DNA of 36,669 nt from Planctomycetota bacterium (GTDB lineage: Bacteria > Planctomycetota > Planctomycetia > Pirellulales > Pirellulaceae): positions 1-36,669 of the forward strand of contig JAGWZB010000007.1 of NCBI GenBank assembly GCA_018969045.1, written 5' to 3'. Both the position numbers and the translations under genes were made by a program. Positions within the stretch are counted from its first letter, which is position 1. Each line of letters opens with the position of its first letter. The notes under the pieces are model-generated. The model was not told the DNA's origin, ran no database searches, and saw only the letters and a program-made list of their open reading frames with translations. Positions 8,909 through 18,662 of the stretch are shown one piece after another.

Positions 8909-11824
8909 TCATTCAGATCCTTGCAAGGGAGACTTTGGAACGTCCGAACTTCCGGGGGCTTGGCCCGCAAGCTCGGCCATCTGAAGGATGACACTCGGTA
9001 GAAACACAACGCCCGAGTAATGATCGGCGGGCAACTCGATATGGTGGCCCTCAGGAAGCTTCGCCGCATCGGCATATTTTTTCGAACTGACCGGTGGCAC
9101 GACGGTGTCGTGGGTTCCCGAGTAGAGCCAAGTCTTTTGGGCCGAGACCCGATGAGCCAGCCTCAAGGGTTCGATCGAATAGAGGGCTTCCTTGGCTTGG
9201 TCCATGCTGATGCCGCTTTTGGCAAGTTCTTTGCGTGTTTTCTCGGCATCCCGATCCCCGTTTGCTAGAACTCCATAGAGATCTCCCCCGGCTAGCAGAA
9301 TGATGGAGCGATGGTAAGCGGCATCCAGACCCGTCGTGGTTGCCACGACAAAACCTCCCAAACTGGTTCCTTGGATCGAGACTCGCTGGGGATCGATCTG
9401 GGGCAAAACCCGCACTGCATCATAAGCCCTTCGTGCATCGGCGATTCCTTGTTTAAGCCCGGCGATGAGTGTTTCACCCTCTCCTTTGGTGTTTGCCGGA
9501 TTGCGTCGCATCCCGTAGGTTGGCAGTTGCAAAAGCAGGGCATGAACGCCTTGATTGCTCAATCCACGAGCGATCATCTTGCCGACGGTCATTCCTCGCC
9601 CGGATTCATGGACCACGACCACCGCTGGGGCGTTTTCGACGAGCTGGCCTTTCTTGGTAGCTCGGTACCATTCCATGGCTACCAGATCATTGACTGGATC
9701 GCCGCTTGGCACCGGAGAAGGGAATCGGACGATGCGATCGATCCCGCTTCGGCGCTGATTCTGATCGGCATCATCGATGCGCACCTGGAAGCTCCCTTTT
9801 TCCCAGCAAAGCCCATCCAGACACCGCTTGGCATCGTCGGAGGACTCATCCAGGACATTCATCTCCAGGGAGTCTTTGGCTTCGAATACTCTCTGATCGA
9901 GCGCAACGGGTTGTTTGGTTTGTCCTGCAGCCTCTTTTTGGGACTGAATTTCTCGGAGCAAGGCTGTCAGATCGAGCTTTGCATAAGGCATCTCTGCAGC
10001 AGGTTTCGAGTGGCTTGCGTTGGCCACGTACAACAGTCCATCCTCGGGAACAAACAACACGTTGTGAAGATTGGAATCCATGGCCACCGGACGGCACATC
10101 AGTTGTGTGGCGGCTTGGGTGTCGATCTTGCCGTACTGTTGGCGAACTCTGGTTTTGAGTTCGGTCAGCCGTGAGCCTGCCGACAAGACCACTGCGTTAG
10201 GGATTCCATCTCCGAGCAGTTCATGGGCTTGACCTGGCGCCACGAAATCGATTTTCTCAGGGGTCGCTGCCACTCCCACTGCAGATTTTTCCTCGCCGTC
10301 GGCAAAAACATAATAGTATTCGCAAGTCCGTGGGCTGGTTTTCCAAAGCTGTTTGACTTCTTCGAGCGAATCGCACTCCTCCATGGCCCGTCGCATGAGT
10401 GTCGCCATCGGCACCCCGTTCCATTGGCCTTCGCCTTTGCCTCCCATCTCTCCAAGCGAGATTTTTTCGGCGTTCATCCCGCTGACACTACCGATGAATC
10501 CTGCGTATCCGATGTTCGCAAATGGAATTTGACCTTCGGGTGCAACGACAAACGTGGTGGCTGCATCCTGCAGTCCGATGGCGGTCATGTAATCGAGCAC
10601 TCTGCCGTGATAAAGTTTGCCACCGACGGTCGCATCCCCAAACAAAGCGAAACCCGAGCAATGGAATAGCTCTGGGAATACATTGAGGGTCTCGACAAGC
10701 TGCTGGTCCAGTTGGAGCGATTTGGCCATGGCTCGGGTTTCGACCAAGTGACGCTCGGGAATATGAGGCTTAAGCTGAGCATAAGCTCGATCGAGGTCTT
10801 TGCGAAACCAACGTCCATTGGCGATCGTTTGAGCAAAACCAAATCCGTACAGAACCGAATCGATGCATCGCATGGCTTCGGCTTTGAGCAATTGCCCGTG
10901 GGCCTTACCGATCTGCTCCGGGGTACCATACAGGAGAGCAACTCGCTGACCATCGATCCAACGAAGCTCTCCGTTTTCGACCTTGCGACCTTTTTGAGTC
11001 GGCTCGGTCAGACGGCTCGAAGGTGCAAGCACCTCGGTAGCGCGGTGAATACCCCGAGCGATGGTCCGTTCGATTTCAGCTCGATCGATCGGTTCCGCTT
11101 CGTAATCAGGCCAATGGACCTGGAGCCACCTCTGGGCGCTTTGACCTTGCTGATTCTCAAACGCGACTGGATGTTCCTTCGACAGGGTCATCGATACCGA
11201 AAACTCTTGGGTCTGGGCCGAAACACTGCTGCGGAGTGCATCACCCGATAGTTGCACCTTAACGTCATCGGCCAGCAATGCCAAACTGCTTTGATTGCCC
11301 CAACCGAGCTTTGCTTTTGTAGAACTCAAGAGCAGTTCGGCAGCGGCACTGCCTTGGAGGTATTTGATCAGCTCAAAAGGAGCCGCTATTTCCGTGGTGC
11401 CTTTGATCGTTCGCTTGAGCAAGTCCTTGCTGTTGAGATGGTCCTCAGCATCCACAATCCCCTGACCCCAAAACACCTTGCGATGCTTGGGCAAAACCAC
11501 AGCCGTTAACTCCTGGGTTCGAACGATCGTTACGGCATACTCTGGATGCGTCACGGCAAGTTCGAAATGTTCGTCGGAGTGCCTCGATAAATGGAGCTCG
11601 ACGGTTTGGGGTTTGTTATCGATGCGAACGTCGCCTAAAGCCTTAAGCGAAAACTGCTCGGTTTTTAGTTGGAGAGCAGCTAGCCATGGATCTAGCTGAG
11701 CACCTAACTGATCGGCTGAGGGACCGACGGATTTGTCCTGAGCCATCGCTGGATGGAACAAAACTGGATCGACGATCCAGAGGCTTGCTAGGCCCGCGGT
11801 GCAGGCCAGAGCAAACCGCTTCAT
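8909..11824 (-). CDS. Exported multidomain protein: N-terminal uncharacterised region + C45-like acyltransferase/autoproteolytic domain + C-terminal alpha/beta hydrolase
   Basis: Signal peptide MKRFALACTAGLASLWIVDPVLFHPAMAQ. Middle region HCSGFALFGDATVGGKLYHGRVLDYM...GFIGSVSGMNAEKISLGEMGG...YYYVFADGEE resembles C45/AAT. C-terminal QGTSLGGFV, HDTVVPP and GHHIELPADH match an alpha/beta hydrolase. Confidence 0.8.
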   Translation of the reverse strand: MKRFALACTAGLASLWIVDPVLFHPAMAQDKSVGPSADQLGAQLDPWLAALQLKTEQFSLKALGDVRIDNKPQTVELHLSRHSDEHFELAVTHPEYAVTIVRTQELTAVVLPKHRKVFWGQGIVDAEDHLNSKDLLKRTIKGTTEIAAPFELIKYLQGSAAAELLLSSTKAKLGWGNQSSLALLADDVKVQLSGDALRSSVSAQTQEFSVSMTLSKEHPVAFENQQGQSAQRWLQVHWPDYEAEPIDRAEIERTIARGIHRATEVLAPSSRLTEPTQKGRKVENGELRWIDGQRVALLYGTPEQIGKAHGQLLKAEAMRCIDSVLYGFGFAQTIANGRWFRKDLDRAYAQLKPHIPERHLVETRAMAKSLQLDQQLVETLNVFPELFHCSGFALFGDATVGGKLYHGRVLDYMTAIGLQDAATTFVVAPEGQIPFANIGYAGFIGSVSGMNAEKISLGEMGGKGEGQWNGVPMATLMRRAMEECDSLEEVKQLWKTSPRTCEYYYVFADGEEKSAVGVAATPEKIDFVAPGQAHELLGDGIPNAVVLSAGSRLTELKTRVRQQYGKIDTQAATQLMCRPVAMDSNLHNVLFVPEDGLLYVANASHSKPAAEMPYAKLDLTALLREIQSQKEAAGQTKQPVALDQRVFEAKDSLEMNVLDESSDDAKRCLDGLCWEKGSFQVRIDDADQNQRRSGIDRIVRFPSPVPSGDPVNDLVAMEWYRATKKGQLVENAPAVVVVHESGRGMTVGKMIARGLSNQGVHALLLQLPTYGMRRNPANTKGEGETLIAGLKQGIADARRAYDAVRVLPQIDPQRVSIQGTSLGGFVVATTTGLDAAYHRSIILLAGGDLYGVLANGDRDAEKTRKELAKSGISMDQAKEALYSIEPLRLAHRVSAQKTWLYSGTHDTVVPPVSSKKYADAAKLPEGHHIELPADHYSGVVFLPSVILQMAELAGQAPGSSDVPKSPLQGSE

Positions 11825-12018
11825 CGAGGCCAATAAGGTGGTATATGTAAGATGATGTTGAACGACCATGGATGGGGCTCTCCGGGAAAGGTAGCGGTCG
11901 ATAATGGAACTTTCCCTGTAATGTAACGGCAGATAAAAACACCCCGCAACGCAGAACTACCCTAAAATTCCTAAAAAAGGGTCCTCCGGTTGGTTTTCCC
12001 AAGCACCAGCGATCGAAC

Positions 12019-13377
12019 TTAGGCGTCCTGCATGAGCGTTTTTGCTTTTTGGATCAAATCCTTGGCAGCCTGAAGATCAGGAGCCTCAGCAATCAGTCGC
12101 ACCAAGGGTTCGGTATTGCTGGCCCTGAGCAGTAGCCATCCATCAGCCCAATCGAGCCGAACACCATCGAGCGTACTGACTGAGTCGGCTTGCAAACCCT
12201 GCCGCAATAGTTCGATCGATGCATCGAGTTTGTCCTTGCTCAAGGTCATTTTGTCTTTGATCATCGCAAAGCGGGGCAAGGAGTCGACTAACTGGGAAAT
12301 CGATTTGCCAGTAGCCGCCATCAAATCCAAAACTTGAGCCATTCCCACGATGCTGTCTCGAACCAACACCACACGCGGATCGATCGGTCCTCCACTTCCT
12401 TCGCCTCCGTAGAGAGCATTGTGCTTGAGCATGCAGTCGACGACGTTGGCTTCACCAACTTTGGATCGAAAGAAAGCGACGTTGTGCTTGTTGGCCAGAT
12501 ACTCGGTCATGGAACTTGAGGCACAGTTGGTGACCAACGGACCGCGATGGAGCATCAGAGTCCTGCTCATGCATAAAACCGGCGTGTATTCCTCGCCGAT
12601 GTAAGCTCCATGTTCATCGAGGATCGCCAAGCGATCCGCGTCGGGATCTTGGCAGAATCCCACTGCAAAACCTCCTTGAGCAACACTCGAACCGACGGCA
12701 GCAAGGTTTTCATGGATCGGTTCCGGAGGATGGCTGAATCGTCCGTCGGGTTGATCCCCGATGATTTGATACTCACACCCCAGAGCGTCGAGCAATCGTC
12801 TGGCAAGAATCGAGCCGGCACCATGGTTGCTATCGACCAAGACTCGCAGCTTGCTCTTGCGTATGGCTTGAACGTCGACGGTTGCCAGGACGCGTTCAAG
12901 GTGTGTTTGGTGGGGATCCTCGATCGCGATTCGCCGACCGATCGAATCGAAGGGTGCCCAGTGCACTTTGTGGGGCGACTCTTGTGCCTTGCGATAACTA
13001 GAAAGCACTCGATTCCCAAATTCTGCAGGGACGATTCGCCCATCAGGCCCAAAGAGCTTCATGCCGTTGTACGGAGGAGGATTGTGGCTTGCCGAGACTT
13101 GGATCCCCCCGGCTCCGCCTTGCGATTGGACTTCAACACCCAAGGTTGGCGTGGTGACTACATCGAGGTAGCGGCATTCTCGCCCGCAGGCGACGATGGC
13201 CGAAGCGATCGCGTCGCACAGAAACGGCCCACTGGTCCGACCGTCGCGTGAGAGCAGGATGGGTCCGGGCCCCAACTGGGTGCAAAAGGCTTGGGTAAAT
13301 CGGATGGCTACCTCTGGAGTAAGCTCCGATCCGATGATCCCACGAAGTCCGCTAACGCTGATAATGGGTTCCGACAT
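12019..13377 (-). CDS. glmM: Phosphoglucosamine mutase / phosphohexomutase family
   Basis: SGLRGIIG...QVSASHNPPPYNGMKLFGPDGRIV (phosphoserine loop), DPDADRLAILDE (metal-binding loop), RASNTEPLVRLIAEA (phosphate-binding). GlmM versus another hexomutase not settled. Confidence 0.85.
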   Translation of the reverse strand: MSEPIISVSGLRGIIGSELTPEVAIRFTQAFCTQLGPGPILLSRDGRTSGPFLCDAIASAIVACGRECRYLDVVTTPTLGVEVQSQGGAGGIQVSASHNPPPYNGMKLFGPDGRIVPAEFGNRVLSSYRKAQESPHKVHWAPFDSIGRRIAIEDPHQTHLERVLATVDVQAIRKSKLRVLVDSNHGAGSILARRLLDALGCEYQIIGDQPDGRFSHPPEPIHENLAAVGSSVAQGGFAVGFCQDPDADRLAILDEHGAYIGEEYTPVLCMSRTLMLHRGPLVTNCASSSMTEYLANKHNVAFFRSKVGEANVVDCMLKHNALYGGEGSGGPIDPRVVLVRDSIVGMAQVLDLMAATGKSISQLVDSLPRFAMIKDKMTLSKDKLDASIELLRQGLQADSVSTLDGVRLDWADGWLLLRASNTEPLVRLIAEAPDLQAAKDLIQKAKTLMQDA

Positions 13378-13516
13378 GGGGTGCTCGCTGGAAAAGTTTC
13401 TTCAGTCAAAAAGTCTTCAAAAATCGAAAAAATCACAGATATTCCGAGAATCGAGCGCAATCCTCCCAAGGTGAAAAGTCGTCAACAGGTCCCCAACCCT
13501 CCCGGTGAACGTGTCC

Positions 13517-13545
13517 TTGACACCCGAATTTCATCAACTTACCAT
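13517..13545 (+). promoter_or_regulatory. Sigma70-like promoter upstream of the 13684 CDS
   Basis: TTGACA - 17 nt - TACCAT, leaving a roughly 130-nt leader. Confidence 0.4.
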
Positions 13546-13683
13546 CGGTTTTGTCTCAAAAATAATAGGACTGCCGAATATTTCCAACTATGCTAGGGAA
13601 TTCTTGGCTGTCTTGGCGATGATAGCCGAGTTATCCGGCGCTTCCTAAATTCCTTTTTCGATTAACCCATCACGGCTGACCTC

Positions 13684-15231
13684 ATGGACTTAATGGGAAT
13701 AATAGTATGGCTAGCGGTCCTGGTGACTTTGGCCCTATTGATCTGGATGATCGTCAAATCGGTCAAAGAGTGGGGCGCTTTGCATGCTACCCTCATGGCG
13801 CTACTGTTCATCCAGGTCTGGTGCTTCCTGCTCTTTTCTGCCGGTGTGGCCAGTCGCCGCAATGGCTACATGAAAGCCCACTCGGTCCTAGAAAAGCGGG
13901 TTGCCGAGCGAGAAAAGGAACTGCAGAAGGTTCGAAATGGCGATAGGCTCGACCCGAACCCGGACATGACAAGCTATGTGCCACTGACCAACGAACTGAA
14001 CCGACTGAATGTCGAACGGGGACGAGTCTGGCGTGGTGCTACCGTGGCAGGATTGGCCCAAGGCGAAGCGACCTTGCAATTAGGGATGGTGGCTCCGATC
14101 GCTCCAAACGCCGCAGATCCCAACGCCAATGCTGCCGACCCGAGCGCCCCGGCCCCAGCTGCCGCTCCTGCTGCCCCTGCAGATATTGGCATTACGTCCC
14201 AGACCATCGTGCATGTCTTTGGTGAGACCAGCGATCCGCGTGGACTATTGCCTACGACTTACTTAGGCGAATTTGTCGTCTCGGAATCCAACGGAGGTCT
14301 GATCAAGATCAAGCCCACAGGAACCCTGACGCCTGAGCAGATCGCCGCCATCGGATCGGGGCAGTTTCCATCATGGTCTGTTTACGAATTGATGCCACTG
14401 GATTCGCACGATGCTTTTTCCGTCGAAGCCTCGAAGTCCGACGAGAATTCGATCTTCGGTCGAAGGGACCTCAATGAACTTGCCGAATTGCTGAAGATCG
14501 ATCCTGCCCTTGCTACCGCAGAACCCACAGGCTTGAGCGTCAAAGATGCAATCAAAGCCAGGGTTCTTCAGTCCTACCTCAACGATGGAGCAAGACCTCC
14601 TGAGGGAACCCCGCCCGAACAAGTCTACGTCCGCGTCGAGTTCCTAAAAGATCACACCATCGAGGTAGATGCTCAGGAACAACGCAATGCCACCGAAGGT
14701 GGTTTCTTCGACCTGAGCGGTCGCTCGGTGGACGCTCGACTCAAGCGTGGTGAGGAGGGAGCCAAGGTTTCCTTCAAGCAAGGCGACCGGATCGTTTTCG
14801 ATTCTTCAACCGCCAATGATCTTGGCAAACAAGACATCGTCAAGCCAGTTGCGCCAGTGTTCGTTCGACAACTCAACGACTACGAATACGCATTCCGAGA
14901 AGTCCGTCGCCAAATCACCGCCGCCTTGCAAGACGCCGTGCTGATCCGACGCGAACTCGATGAAATGCAAAAGTCCCAAGGGATCGCCGATAACCAAGTC
15001 CGAATCGGACAGGACGAGAGGTCCAAACTCGACAAGGATTTTGCTCAGTACAAAAAAGAACTCGATGTGATCAGCGCCGAAGCCAAGAGGCTCGGGGACG
15101 ACGTCCAATCGACCCGTGCGGAAATCTCGGCTACCTTCAAGCAAATCCAAGCCATGCGTGACCAAATCGTCGCTCGGCAAAAAGCCCTCAGCCAAGCCAT
15201 CAACGCCGTCTCTGGCAGTTCGAACCCTTAG
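13684..15231 (+). CDS. Membrane-anchored coiled-coil protein with Pro/Ala linker, hypothetical
   Basis: Two N-terminal TM helices (MGIIVWLAVLVTLALLIWMI; ATLMALLFIQVWCFLLFSAG), PNANAADPSAPAPAAAPAAPAD linker, C-terminal coiled coil. Confidence 0.75.
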   Translation: MDLMGIIVWLAVLVTLALLIWMIVKSVKEWGALHATLMALLFIQVWCFLLFSAGVASRRNGYMKAHSVLEKRVAEREKELQKVRNGDRLDPNPDMTSYVPLTNELNRLNVERGRVWRGATVAGLAQGEATLQLGMVAPIAPNAADPNANAADPSAPAPAAAPAAPADIGITSQTIVHVFGETSDPRGLLPTTYLGEFVVSESNGGLIKIKPTGTLTPEQIAAIGSGQFPSWSVYELMPLDSHDAFSVEASKSDENSIFGRRDLNELAELLKIDPALATAEPTGLSVKDAIKARVLQSYLNDGARPPEGTPPEQVYVRVEFLKDHTIEVDAQEQRNATEGGFFDLSGRSVDARLKRGEEGAKVSFKQGDRIVFDSSTANDLGKQDIVKPVAPVFVRQLNDYEYAFREVRRQITAALQDAVLIRRELDEMQKSQGIADNQVRIGQDERSKLDKDFAQYKKELDVISAEAKRLGDDVQSTRAEISATFKQIQAMRDQIVARQKALSQAINAVSGSSNP

Positions 15232-15240
15232 TCAGCATTT

Positions 15241-15274
15241 GCAAATGGTTCGGATTTGCATCCGAGCCATTTGC
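15241..15274 (+). other. Strong intergenic hairpin (15-bp stem, TTGC loop), no U-tract
   Basis: GCAAATGGTTCGGAT-TTGC-ATCCGAGCCATTTGC, 14 Watson-Crick pairs plus one G-U; starts 10 nt after the upstream stop. Confidence 0.65.
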
Positions 15275-15374
15275 CTGCTATGCTCGATGCTTGCGGCAGG
15301 ACAAGTTCTACGACAAGTTCCCCGCGATGTGCTTTCTTCCCCCCTATGAATTCCCTCCCTTGGAGCCCTGTCCC

Positions 15375-16682
15375 ATGAGCCAATCGGACAACGCGTCTGT
15401 TTCCAATCCATCGTTGCAACGAAGGACATTTTTAGCAACCGCAGGGACCTTGGCCGCTGCTGCTAGTCAACTCTCTGCCAAGAGCTACGCGCGAGTCATC
15501 GGTGCCAATGACCGACTCGGTGTGGGCCTGATCGGTGGTGGCGTGATCGGCAAAGCCCACATGGGGGTGATCAACAACCTAAAAGAGAAAAACAACCTGC
15601 ATCCGGTCTGCGTTGCCGATTGCTGGAAGACCCGCGCCGAAGAGGGCAAGGCGACCATCCAAGCCGACCATGCCGAAACCGATTACCGAAAGCTGCTCGA
15701 GCACAAGGACATCGATTACGTCGTCGTTGCTACACCTGAGCATTGGCACTGGACCATGACCATCGACGCGATGGAAGCCGGCAAAGCCGTCTACTGCGAA
15801 AAACCGCTGACCCATACCATTCCTGAAGCACAAGCGGTTGTCAAGAAGCAAAAGCAGACCAAAAGACCTGTCCAAGTCGGCGTGCAAGCGATGTCCGATG
15901 ATAGCTACATTTCGGCGGGCAAAGCGATCCAAGAAGGGATGATTGGTAAAGTCCTTCAAGCCCAAATCGAGTATGTCCGCCGCTACAGCAAAGATGCGGG
16001 ACCATGGCGAGAGCCAGGCTTGGTCAACCAGTACAAAGACAAACCAGCAGACCTGGATTGGAACGCATGGCTAGGAACAGCCCCAAAAATCGATTGGAAC
16101 CCAAACCATTACTTCGAATGGCGATGCTATTCAGCTTACTCGGGTGGCATTTGCACCGACCTTTTCATCCACCGCATCACCCGGATCATGAAGGCATGCA
16201 ATCTGCTCTACCCCCGACGTGTGGTCGGTATGGGTGGAATTTGGCAATGGCCAGACGGACGAGACTTGCCCGACAACATCGAGATGATTTGCGAATACCC
16301 TCGAGGGATGACCGTCTACGTTCTAGGAACGATGGGCAATCGCGTTCGAGTCGATCACGTCATCCGAGGATACGAAGGAACGCTGTTCTTCAATAACGAA
16401 GGATGGATTGCCAAAGATCCCGACGGCAAGGTGCTTGGTCAACACAAAAAGACCGGTGGCGAAGACCAAAATCTCCACCACACCAACTTGCACAACCACT
16501 TGCGAAATGGGGAACCGCTCAATTGCCCGATCGAATTGGGATTGGCCGGTGTTGTGGCCGTCAATATGGCCAACGAGAGCTGGAGAAGCAATCGCATGAT
16601 GGGATGGGATCGGGTCAACGAGAAAATGGTCCCAGCCGATCTTCTCCAAGATAGCCATCAGCCCGAAGACGTCACAGGTTAG
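15375..16682 (+). CDS. Tat-exported Gfo/Idh/MocA family oxidoreductase
   Basis: Twin-arginine signal LQRRTFLATAGTLAAAASQ; DRLGVGLIGGGVIGKAHM Rossmann motif; VVVATPEHWHWTMTIDAMEAGKAVYCEKPLTHT. Confidence 0.93.
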   Translation: MSQSDNASVSNPSLQRRTFLATAGTLAAAASQLSAKSYARVIGANDRLGVGLIGGGVIGKAHMGVINNLKEKNNLHPVCVADCWKTRAEEGKATIQADHAETDYRKLLEHKDIDYVVVATPEHWHWTMTIDAMEAGKAVYCEKPLTHTIPEAQAVVKKQKQTKRPVQVGVQAMSDDSYISAGKAIQEGMIGKVLQAQIEYVRRYSKDAGPWREPGLVNQYKDKPADLDWNAWLGTAPKIDWNPNHYFEWRCYSAYSGGICTDLFIHRITRIMKACNLLYPRRVVGMGGIWQWPDGRDLPDNIEMICEYPRGMTVYVLGTMGNRVRVDHVIRGYEGTLFFNNEGWIAKDPDGKVLGQHKKTGGEDQNLHHTNLHNHLRNGEPLNCPIELGLAGVVAVNMANESWRSNRMMGWDRVNEKMVPADLLQDSHQPEDVTG

Positions 16683-16778
16683 GATCCCTGTTAGCCAAAA
16701 GACCAACCGGCTGACATCCTTGGATCGCTGCACAGCCGCGCGTGCTAATTCACATGCGCAAATTTAAGGGTGTAATTC

Positions 16779-16802
16779 CTAAAATCCGTGTTAGAATTTT
16801 AG
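16779..16802 (+). promoter_or_regulatory. Inverted repeat CTAAAAT-N10-ATTTTAG upstream of the DnaJ-like gene
   Basis: Perfect 7-bp dyad ending 43 nt before the ATG at 16846. Confidence 0.35.
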
Positions 16803-16845
16803 AAGGTCTCTGATACGGATCCATGAAGAAATACACGCTAGGGCT

Positions 16846-17823
16846 ATGGCAGAAGATTACTACAGCACATTGGGCATCAGCCGCTCGGCTAGCCAGGATG
16901 AGATTTTGAAAGCCTACCGAAGGCTCGCTCGGAAATATCATCCAGACTTGAACCCCGATGACGAAAAGGCCAAACGTCAGTTCCAAGCCGTCCAGGTCGC
17001 CTACGATACCCTGCAGGACCCAGAGAAACGCAAACTCTACGACCAATTCGGCGAAGGCTATGAGGCGTATCGCAACAATCCCTTCGGAGCAGGCCAAGCT
17101 GGTCCGGCAGGATTCGATTTCCGAGAAGCCTTTGAGAAATCCGAAGGCTTCCAGTTCTTCGATTTTTTCAAGGATGCCGCCTCGGGTTCTCAAGCCTCTG
17201 GCAAGTCCCAAGGTTCTAGCGCTCGATCGCGAAGGTCCGGGGCCTCCTCGCGCACATCCTCCTTTGAATCCGACCCCCATCAACCCGGCGATGTCGCTGC
17301 GGAAATACCTGTTCCGCTACGGATCATGGTCGAAGGTGGCGAAGTTCAGTTTCGACTCAATCGCGGCGATGGTCGCATCGAAGATTTAAGTGTCAAGATT
17401 CCCGCCGATGTATCTCCCGGCAAGAAAATTCGCCTCCGTGGATTAGGCGAAAGGAACCGATCCGGGGAAACCGGTGATCTCATCCTGACAATCCAATTGC
17501 AACCACATCATGCCATCAAGATCAACGGCAACAACATCGAGTTGAAACTGCCAATCACCCTATCCGAAGCGATCTACGGTGCCAAAATCGATGTTCCTTC
17601 ACTAGGAGGCGATGTGACCATTCGCATTCCTACAATGTGCGATAGCGGCAAACGACTTAGGGTCAAAGGCCAAGGCCTCAAAGGTCCCAATGGCTTAAGA
17701 GGTGACATGATCATTGAACCTCTAATCCAACTGCCTGAAGAAATCCCTGAATCTCTCGGACCGGTTATCAAGCAGTTCGAGAGCACTTACGATAAGAATC
17801 TTCGAGATGGAATCCGCTGGTAA
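16846..17823 (+). CDS. DnaJ/CbpA-like co-chaperone without zinc finger
   Basis: J domain with HPD (RKYHPDLNPDDEKAKRQFQAVQVAYDTLQDPEKRKLYDQFG); C-terminal DnaJ substrate-binding domains; no CXXCXGXG repeats. Confidence 0.93.
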   Translation: MAEDYYSTLGISRSASQDEILKAYRRLARKYHPDLNPDDEKAKRQFQAVQVAYDTLQDPEKRKLYDQFGEGYEAYRNNPFGAGQAGPAGFDFREAFEKSEGFQFFDFFKDAASGSQASGKSQGSSARSRRSGASSRTSSFESDPHQPGDVAAEIPVPLRIMVEGGEVQFRLNRGDGRIEDLSVKIPADVSPGKKIRLRGLGERNRSGETGDLILTIQLQPHHAIKINGNNIELKLPITLSEAIYGAKIDVPSLGGDVTIRIPTMCDSGKRLRVKGQGLKGPNGLRGDMIIEPLIQLPEEIPESLGPVIKQFESTYDKNLRDGIRW

Positions 17824-17865
17824 AGCACCATCTATCGAAGATCACTTTCAAAAAGGAACGATCGG

Positions 17866-18654
17866 TTGAACATTCTGCTTGCAAACGATGATGGCATTCA
17901 CGCACCAGGCCTACGGGCTCTGAGAATTGCATTGGAGTCTCTAGGTCGCGTCACCGTCGTTGCTCCGGCTACCGAACAAAGCGGTGTCGGTCACTCGATC
18001 ACTTACCTCTCACCCCTCACGTGCAAACAGATATTCGATGGTGAAATTTTTAGAGGTTGGGCCGTCGAAGGCTCACCTGCCGATTGCGTAAAACTGGGAA
18101 TCACCGAGCTGGCACCCAAACCGACCGAGTTGATCGTCAGCGGAATCAATGGTGGTCTCAACGCCGGGATCAACGTCTTGTACTCCGGGACCGTCGCAGC
18201 GGCCATCGAAGGAGCGTTCTTCCGAATCCCTAGCTTTGCGGTCTCCTTGGAAGAAGATCCTCATGCGGATTTCGAAGCCGCAGGATCGATCGCCGTACAA
18301 TTGATCCGCAAGATCCTTGACTACCAAGCCTTGGCTCCAGAACTATACAACATCAACATCTCAACCCAAGCAACACGAGAATACCGCGCAGGAAAAACAC
18401 CCCAGATTCATGTCGTACCCATGGGGGTCCAGCGCTACGGCGACCACTACATCAAACGCCAAGATCCCAAAGGCCGAAACTACTACTGGTCGACCAACGA
18501 TCCACCTCCTGAACCGACCGAGCATGAAACCGATCTGATGGCTTTGGCCCTCGGTGCTGTGACCATTACCCCGTTGCAGTTCGATATGACCAAACGATCC
18601 CAACTGGAGGCCATGAAAGGGTGGAATCTCTCGCTTGGTTCCCAGGAAAACTGA
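17866..18654 (+). CDS. surE: 5'/3'-nucleotidase SurE
   Basis: MNILLANDDGIHAPGLRALRIALE...VVAPATEQSGVGHSIT...VSGINGGLNAGINVLYSGTVAAAIEG; TTG start. Confidence 0.95.
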   Translation: MNILLANDDGIHAPGLRALRIALESLGRVTVVAPATEQSGVGHSITYLSPLTCKQIFDGEIFRGWAVEGSPADCVKLGITELAPKPTELIVSGINGGLNAGINVLYSGTVAAAIEGAFFRIPSFAVSLEEDPHADFEAAGSIAVQLIRKILDYQALAPELYNINISTQATREYRAGKTPQIHVVPMGVQRYGDHYIKRQDPKGRNYYWSTNDPPPEPTEHETDLMALALGAVTITPLQFDMTKRSQLEAMKGWNLSLGSQEN

Positions 18655-18662
18655 TCCGTCCG

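Noticed and set aside
9311-10174. 287-aa plus-strand ORF inside the 986-aa gene
   Set aside because: Antisense shadow; the sense strand encodes recognisable catalytic motifs.
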